Positions 1 to 5,719 of a stretch of DNA of 5,719 bases are shown here, piece after piece; the first letter of the stretch is position 1; every line of letters begins with the position of its first letter. A program made the translations under genes and the position numbers. The stretch is from positions 1 to 5,719 of the forward strand of contig JAGOBT010000240.1 of the NCBI GenBank assembly GCA_017999135.1, written 5' to 3'. This DNA comes from Burkholderiaceae bacterium. GTDB lineage: Bacteria > Pseudomonadota > Gammaproteobacteria > Burkholderiales > Burkholderiaceae_C. The notes under the pieces were generated by a model. The model searched no databases. It was not told the DNA's origin and saw only the letters and a list, made by a program, of their open reading frames with translations.

Positions 1-911
1 TGCACCTGCTCGCGCATCTGCTCGATGGCGACCTTCATCTCCACCGACACGTTGGTCAGTTCCAGCGCCGACGACTTGCTGCCCAGGGTGTTGGCCTCGC
101 GGTGCAGTTCCTGGATCAGGAAGTCCAGCCGCTTGCCCAGTTCGCCGCCCGCCTGGAGCAGGCGGGTGATCTCGTCGAGGTGGGCGCCCAGGCGGGCCAG
201 TTCCTCGGCCACGTCGATGCGCAGTGCGTAGGCGGCGGCCTCGTTCAGCGCGCGGTCGCGCAGCGCCTCGGCGCTGACGCTGCCGCCGGCCCCGGCGTTC
301 TGCAGGGCCTCGTTCCAGCGTTCCAGAAAGCGCTGCTGCTGGCGCTGCACCACGGCTGGCACCAGCGGCGCGGCCTGCACGGCCAGTTCGCGCAGGCGGG
401 CGATGCGCTCCATCAGGATGGCCACCAGCCGTGCGCCTTCACGGGCCCGGGCCTCGCGCAGGCCGTCGATGGCCGTGCGTGCGGCGGCCAGCGCGACGTC
501 ATCCAGCCGCTCGGTGGCGCCGCCCTGGCGGCACCAGTGGAGCGCCTCGTTCACGCTCAACGGCCGGGCGTTCGGCAGCCAACTGGTGACGGTGGACTCC
601 AGCCGCGACAGCTTGTTCAACTGGTCGGGCTGCGGCTGTGGCCAGGCCCCGTCGGCCTCACGCTGCGTGGCCACGCGCAGCTCGATCTTGCCGCGCTTGA
701 AGGCCGCGCCGACCAGGTCGCGCAGCGCCGGCTCCAGGCCGCGCAGTTCGTCGGGCAGGCGGAATGCCAGGTCCAGGAAGCGGCTGTTGACCGAGCGCAC
801 TTCCACGCTGACGGCAGACCCGGCAGCGGCGCCGCGGGCGGCGGGTTCATCGGTGCTGCCCGCCGCGCCGTGCGTGGCATGGGCAAAACCGGTCATGCTG
901 TAAACTGACAT
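1..911 (-). CDS. yicC: YicC-family endoribonuclease, C-terminus cut by window edge
   Basis: The reverse strand reads 303 uninterrupted codons from ATG at 911 to the window edge. The N-terminus (MSVYSMTGFA) and the RSVNSRFLDL stretch at residues 39-48 are YicC hallmarks. RGKIEL (73-78), IDVAEELARLGAHLDE (232-247), and GKRLDFLIQELHREANTLG followed by SKS (259-280) mark the conserved C-terminal region (DUF1732). The last visible residues, IEQMREQV, match the family end EQMREQ(I/V)QNIE, so only about four codons and the stop are missing. YicC proteins are cytoplasmic and have been reported as endoribonucleases affecting small-RNA turnover; their exact role here is inferred. The start at 911 is preferred over the in-frame ATG at 896 because the family normally has a few residues before SMTGFA, and a GGTGGG stretch on the minus strand lies just upstream. 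Residues 11-33 form an Ala/Gly-rich stretch longer than in E. coli YicC. Confidence 0.95.
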   Translation of the reverse strand, partial: MSVYSMTGFAHATHGAAGSTDEPAARGAAAGSAVSVEVRSVNSRFLDLAFRLPDELRGLEPALRDLVGAAFKRGKIELRVATQREADGAWPQPQPDQLNKLSRLESTVTSWLPNARPLSVNEALHWCRQGGATERLDDVALAAARTAIDGLREARAREGARLVAILMERIARLRELAVQAAPLVPAVVQRQQQRFLERWNEALQNAGAGGSVSAEALRDRALNEAAAYALRIDVAEELARLGAHLDEITRLLQAGGELGKRLDFLIQELHREANTLGSKSSALELTNVSVEMKVAIEQMREQV

Positions 912-941
912 GCACCCACCAGTCAAGGGAAAACACGGATT
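912..941. promoter_or_regulatory. Divergent yicC / kinase intergenic gap with both ribosome binding sites
   Basis: These 30 bases separate two divergent start codons. On the plus strand AAGGGA (925-930) is a Shine-Dalgarno-like site about 11 bases before the kinase ATG, a slightly long spacing. On the minus strand GGTGGG (rc of 915-920) lies a few bases before the yicC ATG. The gap is too short for two complete promoters, so promoter elements must lie inside the opposing coding regions. The only plus-strand candidate I can point to is a -10-like TAAACT at 901-906, without a convincing -35, so no promoter is assigned firmly. Confidence 0.5.
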
Positions 942-1910
942 ATGTCAAAGCCCAAGCCCGCCCCTTTGCCTGCGGGCACGGTGGTCGGCGGCTACTCGAT
1001 CGTCAAGAAACTGGCGGCCGGCGGCTTTGGCGTGGTCTATCTGGCAGAAGACGCCGATCGCCACAACGTGGCCATCAAGGAGTACCTGCCTGCGTCGCTG
1101 GCCGAGCGCTCGCCAGGTGAGTTGACGCCCCGGGTCAAGCCCGAGAAGCAGCCGCTGTACCGGCTGGGCCTCAAGAGCTTTTTCGAAGAAGGTCGCAGCC
1201 TGGCGCAGATCAGCCACCCCAGCGTGGTGAGCGTGCTGAACTTCTTCCGCGAGAACGAGACGGTGTACATGGTGATGAACTATCTGCAGGGCGACACCCT
1301 GCAGGATTTCATCGTCACCGCCCGTGATCTCAAGCGCGACAAGGTGTTCCGCGAAAGCACCATCCGCAGCCTGTTCGACGAGATCCTGCGTGGCCTGCGC
1401 ATCGTGCACCAGCACAAGATGCTGCACTTGGACATCAAGCCCGCCAACGTGTTCATCACCAACGACAACAAGGCGGTGATGCTCGACTTCGGCGCCGCGC
1501 GCGAGGTGCTGAGCAAAGAGGGCAACTTCATCCGGCCGATGTACACCCCAGGCTTCGCCGCGCCCGAGATGTACCGCCGCGACGGCACCCTGGGCCCCTG
1601 GACCGACATCTACGCCATCGGCGCCTGCATCTACGCCTGCATGCAGGGCTATCCTCCGAATGATGCCCCGCAGCGGCTGGAGAAAGACCGCCTGGCCCTC
1701 AGCCTGAGCCGCCTGCGCAACGTGTATTCCGACAACCTGATCGAGGTGACGGAATGGTGCATGTCGCTCGACCCGCTGAGCCGGCCGCAGAGCGTGTTCG
1801 CGCTGCAGAAGGAACTGGCCCGCGAGACCGAGCGCCGCTACACCAAGCTGAGCTTCTCCGAGCGCATGAAGCTGCAGTTCGAGAGCCTGAAGGCCGGGGC
1901 GAAGACTTGA
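942..1910 (+). CDS. Soluble Ser/Thr protein kinase (Hanks type), non-RD
   Basis: The 322-residue protein is essentially one kinase domain that would phosphorylate Ser/Thr residues of unknown cytoplasmic targets. Visible landmarks are the P-loop AAGGFGVV (25-32), the ATP-binding lysine K46 in VAIKEYLP, a probable alpha-C glutamate E83, the catalytic loop HLDIKPAN (162-169; D164, K166, N169), the metal-binding DFG at 182-184, a candidate activation-loop T202 in YTPGF, and APE at 207-209. Two departures from consensus are clear. The first P-loop glycine is alanine (A25), and the HRD arginine is leucine (L163), making it a non-RD kinase. There is no transmembrane segment, PASTA or other sensor domain. 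About 35 residues separate K46 from alpha-C. It leads the plus-strand operon and its TGA overlaps the phosphatase start, so kinase and antagonist are probably made together. The ATG at 942 follows AAGGGA. Confidence 0.93.
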   Translation: MSKPKPAPLPAGTVVGGYSIVKKLAAGGFGVVYLAEDADRHNVAIKEYLPASLAERSPGELTPRVKPEKQPLYRLGLKSFFEEGRSLAQISHPSVVSVLNFFRENETVYMVMNYLQGDTLQDFIVTARDLKRDKVFRESTIRSLFDEILRGLRIVHQHKMLHLDIKPANVFITNDNKAVMLDFGAAREVLSKEGNFIRPMYTPGFAAPEMYRRDGTLGPWTDIYAIGACIYACMQGYPPNDAPQRLEKDRLALSLSRLRNVYSDNLIEVTEWCMSLDPLSRPQSVFALQKELARETERRYTKLSFSERMKLQFESLKAGAKT

Positions 1911-2836
1911 GGTTCAACGTCTACCAGGTCAGCCGCAAGGGCGGCCGGCCCAAGAACGAAGACCGCATGGGCTATTGCTACACCCGCTCGGCCGGGCTGT
2001 TTGCACTGGCCGACGGCATGGGCGGCCACCCCGAAGGCGAGGTGGCGTCGCAACTGGCCTTGCAGACGCTGTCGGCGCTGTTCCAGCGCGATGCCAAGCC
2101 CACGCTGAAGGATCCGCTGCGCTTCCTGCAGGAAGCAGTGCTCGCCGGCCACCAGCACCTGTTGCGCTACGCCACCGACCGTGGCTTGATGGACACCCCA
2201 CGCACCACCGTGGTGGCCTGCGTGCTGCAGGGCACGTCGGCCTACTGGGCGCATTGCGGTGACAGTCGGCTCTACCTGGTGCGTGGCGACAAGCTGGTGG
2301 CTCGCACCCGCGACCACAGCTACATGGAACTGCACGGCGCCCTGGCGCAATCGGGCCAGCCGCTGCCGTCCGATGCCCACCGCTTCAACCGCAATGTGCT
2401 GTTCACCTGCCTGGGCAGCCCGGGCAAGCCGGTGGTCGACACCGCCGGGCCGCTGGTGCTGCAGCCGGGCGACCGGTTGATGCTGTGCAGCGACGGGCTG
2501 TGGGGCGCGGTCAGCGACGAGGCCATCGTGCGCACGCTCAGTGCCAGCACGGTGTCCGATGCGGTGCCCGACCTGGCCGAACAGGCGCTGCGCAGCGCCG
2601 GGTCCAAGAGCGACAACGTGACCGTGCTGGCGGTCGAGTGGGAAGGCGCCGAGCAGCAGGCCGCCCCACCCGCGGTGCACACCCGGGCCCTGGGAGACGA
2701 GGTCTTCGCCTCCACCATCCAGGCCAGCCTGGCCGCCGGCGATGCGCCGGCTGTGGAACTGGACGACGCTGAAATCGAGCGCTCGATCCGTGAGATCAAC
2801 GAGGCGATCAAGCGGTCGTCTCACAAGAAACCCTGA
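1907..2836 (+). CDS. PP2C-family (PPM) Ser/Thr protein phosphatase, TTG start
   Basis: This 309-residue protein is a metal-dependent PP2C phosphatase, expected to remove phosphates from Ser/Thr residues, probably those added by the kinase upstream. Motifs in order are GGRPKNEDR (12-20, with R14 the likely phosphate-contact arginine), ADGMGGH (35-41, metal ligand D36), TTVV (100-103), CGDSR (117-121, D119), CSDGLWG (194-200, D196) and SDNVTV (235-240, D236). All core metal ligands are present, so it should be active. After residue 245 a tail of about 64 residues ends in a charged, probably helical stretch ([20 protein letters not shown]). The start is TTG at 1907, sharing TTGA with the kinase stop. 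The next in-frame ATG (1967) would delete the NED motif, while the upstream ATG at 1754 would overlap the kinase by over 150 bases and add unrelated sequence. No strong Shine-Dalgarno site is seen, which suggests translational coupling. There is no membrane segment. Confidence 0.93.
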   Translation: MRFNVYQVSRKGGRPKNEDRMGYCYTRSAGLFALADGMGGHPEGEVASQLALQTLSALFQRDAKPTLKDPLRFLQEAVLAGHQHLLRYATDRGLMDTPRTTVVACVLQGTSAYWAHCGDSRLYLVRGDKLVARTRDHSYMELHGALAQSGQPLPSDAHRFNRNVLFTCLGSPGKPVVDTAGPLVLQPGDRLMLCSDGLWGAVSDEAIVRTLSASTVSDAVPDLAEQALRSAGSKSDNVTVLAVEWEGAEQQAAPPAVHTRALGDEVFASTIQASLAAGDAPAVELDDAEIERSIREINEAIKRSSHKKP

Positions 2837-2838
2837 GG
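2835..2838 (+). promoter_or_regulatory. rph ribosome binding site fused to the phosphatase stop codon
   Basis: GAGG begins inside the phosphatase TGA stop (2834-2836) and lies 6 bases before the rph ATG at 2845. It supports that start and points to coupled translation. The octamer TGAGGTTC here (2834-2841) also occurs at the kinase/phosphatase junction (1908-1915). Confidence 0.65.
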
Positions 2839-2844
2839 TTCCCG

Positions 2845-3585
2845 ATGAGCAACTTTCTGCGTGGCGATGGCCGCGCGCACGACGCTTTGCGCCCGGTCAG
2901 CATCCAGCGCGGGTTCACCCGCCATGCCGAGGGCTCGGTGCTGGTGAGCTTCGGCCACACCCAGGTGCTGTGCACCGCCTCGGTGGAAGAGAAAGTGCCG
3001 CCGCACAAGCGCGGCAGTGGCGAAGGCTGGGTGACGGCCGAGTACGGCATGCTGCCGCGCGCCACCCACACCCGTGGCGACCGCGAGGCGGCTCGCGGCA
3101 AGCAGAGCGGCCGCACGCAGGAAATCCAGCGCCTGATCGGCCGCAGCCTGCGCTGCGTGTTTGACCTGGCCGCGCTGGGCGAGCGCAGCATCCTGATCGA
3201 TTGCGATGTGCTGCAGGCCGACGGCGGCACCCGCACTGCGGCCATCACCGGCGCCTATGTGGCCGCTGCCGATGCGGTGGCCTGGCTGATCGCCCAGGGC
3301 AAGCTGCAACGCAGCCCGATCAAGGACGCGGTGGCCGCCGTCAGCGTGGGCATCGTGGCCGGCACGCCGCTGCTGGACCTGGAGTACACCGAGGATTCCA
3401 GCTGCGACACCGACATGAATGTGGTGATGACTGGCAGCGGCGGGTTCGTTGAACTGCAGGGCACGGCCGAAGGCGCAGCTTTCACCCGCGCCGAGATGGA
3501 CGCGCTGCTGGCGCTGGCCGACAAGGGCATCCGAGAACTGGTGCTGGCCCAGCGCGCGGCGCTGGCCGCGCCGGTGTCGAAGTAG
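2845..3585 (+). CDS. rph: Ribonuclease PH (tRNA nucleotidyltransferase)
   Basis: RNase PH is a phosphate-dependent 3'-5' exoribonuclease that trims tRNA precursors and other structured RNAs in the cytoplasm; family members form hexameric rings. The 246 residues slightly exceed the 238 of active E. coli RNase PH and align from end to end. Shared stretches include RHAEGSVLV (26-34), VLCTAS (41-46), [11 protein letters not shown] (62-72), [12 protein letters not shown] (89-100), [13 protein letters not shown] (120-132), [10 protein letters not shown] (161-170), [14 protein letters not shown] (183-196) and VELQGTAEG (202-210). The phosphate-binding arginines equivalent to E. coli R86 and R126 are R90 and R130, and acidic residues D184 and D190 are conserved. 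Unlike the frameshifted K-12 copy, this gene is intact. ATG at 2845 follows GAGG at good spacing, 8 bases after the phosphatase stop. In E. coli, rph sits directly beside divergent yicC; here the kinase/phosphatase pair separates them. Confidence 0.98.
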   Translation: MSNFLRGDGRAHDALRPVSIQRGFTRHAEGSVLVSFGHTQVLCTASVEEKVPPHKRGSGEGWVTAEYGMLPRATHTRGDREAARGKQSGRTQEIQRLIGRSLRCVFDLAALGERSILIDCDVLQADGGTRTAAITGAYVAAADAVAWLIAQGKLQRSPIKDAVAAVSVGIVAGTPLLDLEYTEDSSCDTDMNVVMTGSGGFVELQGTAEGAAFTRAEMDALLALADKGIRELVLAQRAALAAPVSK

Positions 3586-3596
3586 GGCGGTCGGCC

Positions 3597-4232
3597 ATGC
3601 TGCGCCTGGTGCTGGCATCGAACAACGCCAAGAAGCTGAGCGAGCTGCAGGCGCTGCTGGCCGGCCTGCCGCTGCACCTGGTGACACAGGGCAGCCTGGG
3701 CATTGCCGAAGCCGACGAGCCCCACCACACCTTCATCGAGAACGCGCTGGCCAAGGCGCGGCAGGCGGCGCGTGCCAGCGGTGGTGCTGCGCTGGCCGAT
3801 GACTCGGGCCTGTGCGTCGGCGCCCTGGGCGGCGCGCCGGGCGTCATCTCGGCCCACTATGCGGGCGAGGTGGCCGTGGTGGCCGATGAAGACCGCGAAG
3901 CCCGCCGCCGCCGGCAGGATGCCGCCAACAACGCCGCGCTGCTGGCGGCGCTGGCGCCGCACGCCGACCGGCGGGCGCACTTCATCAGCACTCTGGTGGC
4001 GGTGCGCCATGCCGACGACCCCGAGCCGCTGGTGGCCGTGGGCCGCTGGCCGGGCGAGATCCTGGCGGCTGCGCGTGGCAGCCACGGCTTCGGCTACGAC
4101 CCGTTGATGTTCATCCCCGCGCTGGGCGCCACCGTCGCCGAACTGCCGGCCGAGGTGAAGAACCAGCACAGCCACCGTGCCCGCTCGGCCGCCGCGCTGC
4201 GCGAGATGCTCACCGCAGCATGGCACCTGTGA
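3597..4232 (+). CDS. rdgB: XTP/dITP pyrophosphatase (HAM1/RdgB family)
   Basis: RdgB hydrolyses non-canonical purine nucleoside triphosphates (ITP, dITP, XTP) to monophosphates plus pyrophosphate, keeping deaminated bases out of DNA and RNA. The 211-residue protein has the usual family length. Landmarks are ASNNAKKLSEL (7-17), FIENALAKAR (46-55), ADDSGLCVGALGGAPG (67-82, including the acidic metal/catalytic pair D68-D69), a WPGEI motif (151-155), the signature SHGFGYDP (162-169), and KNQHSHR (188-194) near the C-terminus. One oddity is SAHYAG at 85-90, where the family usually has SARY; the His codon is CAC. ATG at 3597 is 11 bases after rph, whose TAG runs into AGGG (3584-3587), a usable Shine-Dalgarno-like site. 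Pairing with rph is common in proteobacteria and fits an RNA/nucleotide housekeeping operon. Confidence 0.96.
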   Translation: MLRLVLASNNAKKLSELQALLAGLPLHLVTQGSLGIAEADEPHHTFIENALAKARQAARASGGAALADDSGLCVGALGGAPGVISAHYAGEVAVVADEDREARRRRQDAANNAALLAALAPHADRRAHFISTLVAVRHADDPEPLVAVGRWPGEILAAARGSHGFGYDPLMFIPALGATVAELPAEVKNQHSHRARSAAALREMLTAAWHL

Positions 4233-4242
4233 CCCGGCATCC

Positions 4243-5447
4243 GTGAGCCAGGATCTCGTCAGCCGGTATCTGCGCCCCGGCACGCTGCATCTGGGTGAGC
4301 CACCGCCGCTGTCGTTGTATGTGCACCTGCCCTGGTGCATCGCCAAGTGCCCGTACTGCGACTTCAACAGCCATGCCCGGCCGAGCGACGGCTTGCCGGA
4401 ACAGCGCTATCTCGATGCCCTGGTGGCCGATCTGGAAGCCGCGCTGCCGCAGGTGTGGGGCCGGCCGGTCATCAGCATCTTCATCGGCGGCGGCACGCCC
4501 AGCCTGTTCTCGCCCGATGGCATCGCCCGGCTGCTGGCCGACATCCGCGCCCGCCTGCCGCTGCTGCCGGGCTGCGAGATCACGCTGGAGGCCAACCCCG
4601 GCAGCTTCGAGCGCGAACGCTTCCGCGCCTTCCGCGCCGCGGGCGTCACCCGGCTGAGCGTGGGCGTGCAAAGCTTCGACGACGCCATGCTGCACAAGCT
4701 GGGCCGGGTGCACGACGGCGCCCAGGCCCGCACGGCGCTGGCCGAGGCCGCGGCCTGCTTCGACACCTTCAACCTCGACCTGATGTACGCGCTGCCGGGC
4801 CAGACGCTGGCGCAGCTGCGGGCCGACCTGGATACTGCGTTGGCCTTCGAGCCACCACACCTGTCGATCTACCACCTGACGGTGGAGCCGAACACGGTGT
4901 TTGCCACCGCACCGCCCCCGGGCCTGCCCGACGACGACCTGGCCAGCGACATGCTGGATGCGATCACCGCGCGCACCGCCACTGCCGGCCTGCAACGCTA
5001 CGAGGTGTCGGCCTTCGCCCGGCCCGGCCACCGCTGCACCCACAACCTGAACTACTGGATGTTCGGCGACTACCTGGGCATTGGCGCCGGGGCGCACGGC
5101 AAGCTGAGCTACCCGCACCGGGTGATCCGCCAGGTGCGCTGGCGCGAGCCGCGCACCTACATGGACCAGGCGCTGTCGGGTGCTGGCGGCACGGCGATGA
5201 GCAACGACGACGAGGTGCCACGCGCGCAGCTGCCGTTCGAGTTCATGCTCAACGCCTTGCGGCTGAAGGACGGCTTTGCGCTGGCCGATTTCCAGGCCCG
5301 CACCGGCCTGCCGATCAGCGCCATCGCCCAGCCGCTGGCCCAAGCCGAGGCCAAGGGCCTGATCGTGCGCGATTTCGCCCGGGTGTGGCCCAGCGCCCGC
5401 GGCTTCGACTTCCTGTCGGACCTGCAGCAGCTGTTCCTGCCGCCGGG

Positions 5448-5451
<4 letters not shown>
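4243..5451 (+). CDS. hemW: Radical SAM heme chaperone HemW (HemN-like, not CPO)
   Basis: The protein is 402 residues if it starts at GTG 4243. The radical-SAM cluster motif is C32-x3-C36-x2-C39 in LPWCIAKCPYCDF. It is followed by F41 rather than a fourth cysteine, which separates HemW from true HemN, the anaerobic coproporphyrinogen oxidase. Other signs are the GGGTPSLFS loop (82-90), LEANPGSF (115-122), RLSVGVQSFDD (137-147), NLDLMYALPGQT (177-188), and the HemW hallmark HNLNYW (267-272) followed by GDYLGIGAGAHGK (275-287). Known HemW proteins bind heme and an iron-sulfur cluster and are proposed to deliver heme to respiratory proteins; coproporphyrinogen oxidation is not expected. GTG 4243 is 10 bases after rdgB. 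An in-frame GTG at 4177 would overlap rdgB by 56 bases and add 22 untypical residues. No ATG is available before the cluster motif and no clear Shine-Dalgarno site precedes 4243, so the exact start is uncertain. Confidence 0.94.

Positions 5452-5719
<268 letters not shown>

Noticed and set aside
102..908. 268-codon plus-strand open frame opposite yicC
   Set aside because: The minus strand encodes intact YicC over the same span with all conserved stretches; the plus frame has none.
898..926. Minus-strand TTGACT ... TTACAG resembling a -35/-10 promoter for yicC with 17-base spacing
   Set aside because: The -10 would lie inside the yicC coding region and transcription would start after the initiation codon at 911; TTACAG is also a poor match to the -10 consensus.
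1754..1906. Phosphatase start at ATG 1754
   Set aside because: It would overlap the kinase by over 150 bases and add 51 residues with shadow-like composition ahead of the normal family N-terminus.
1838..2824. 328-codon open frame on the minus strand, antisense to the phosphatase
   Set aside because: It is a shadow of a GC-rich gene with strong third-position G/C. The translation is rich in His/Gln/Arg/Gly with no recognisable motif, while the plus strand carries a complete PP2C.
3255..4367. 370-codon minus-strand open frame across rph, rdgB and hemW
   Set aside because: It crosses three recognised plus-strand genes, has shadow-type composition and shows no domain signature.
4210..5343. 377-codon minus-strand open frame inside hemW
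   Set aside because: It is antisense to a fully motif-supported HemW. Its composition (Gln/Val/Gly/Ala/Arg-rich) is typical of reverse reading of high-GC codons.

Overview
The window is GC-rich, compact bacterial chromosome. Its proteins most resemble those of beta-proteobacteria, probably Burkholderiales. This rests on recognised family sequences and gene order (yicC, kinase, PP2C phosphatase, rph, rdgB, hemW), not on a database search. It is almost entirely coding, with no stretch over about 30 bases lacking a gene. I see no mobile elements, RNA genes or CRISPR.

Layout: positions 911 to 1 (minus strand) carry yicC, an endoribonuclease-family gene that loses only its last few codons at the left edge. 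A 30-base divergent gap (912-941) separates it from a five-gene plus-strand run. That run is a soluble Ser/Thr protein kinase (942-1910), a PP2C-type phosphatase starting at a TTG that overlaps the kinase stop (1907-2836), RNase PH (rph, 2845-3585), the XTP/dITP pyrophosphatase rdgB (3597-4232), and the radical-SAM protein hemW (start probably GTG at 4243, to 5451). Gaps are a 4-base overlap, then 8, 11 and 10 bases, so this is very probably one operon. At the right edge, on the minus strand and convergent with hemW, is the C-terminal end of a CheB chemotaxis methylesterase (5719-5462).

How they fit together: yicC and rph are divergent neighbours in E. coli. Here a kinase/phosphatase pair lies between them, so a reversible Ser/Thr phosphorylation switch is flanked by two RNases and co-transcribed with housekeeping genes for tRNA 3' maturation, nucleotide-pool cleaning and heme handling. 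The kinase has no membrane or sensor domain. It departs from the kinase consensus at the first glycine of the P-loop and at the HRD arginine. The targets of the pair cannot be read from the sequence. I find no undescribed multi-gene system; the kinase/phosphatase pair and its placement are the most interesting part.
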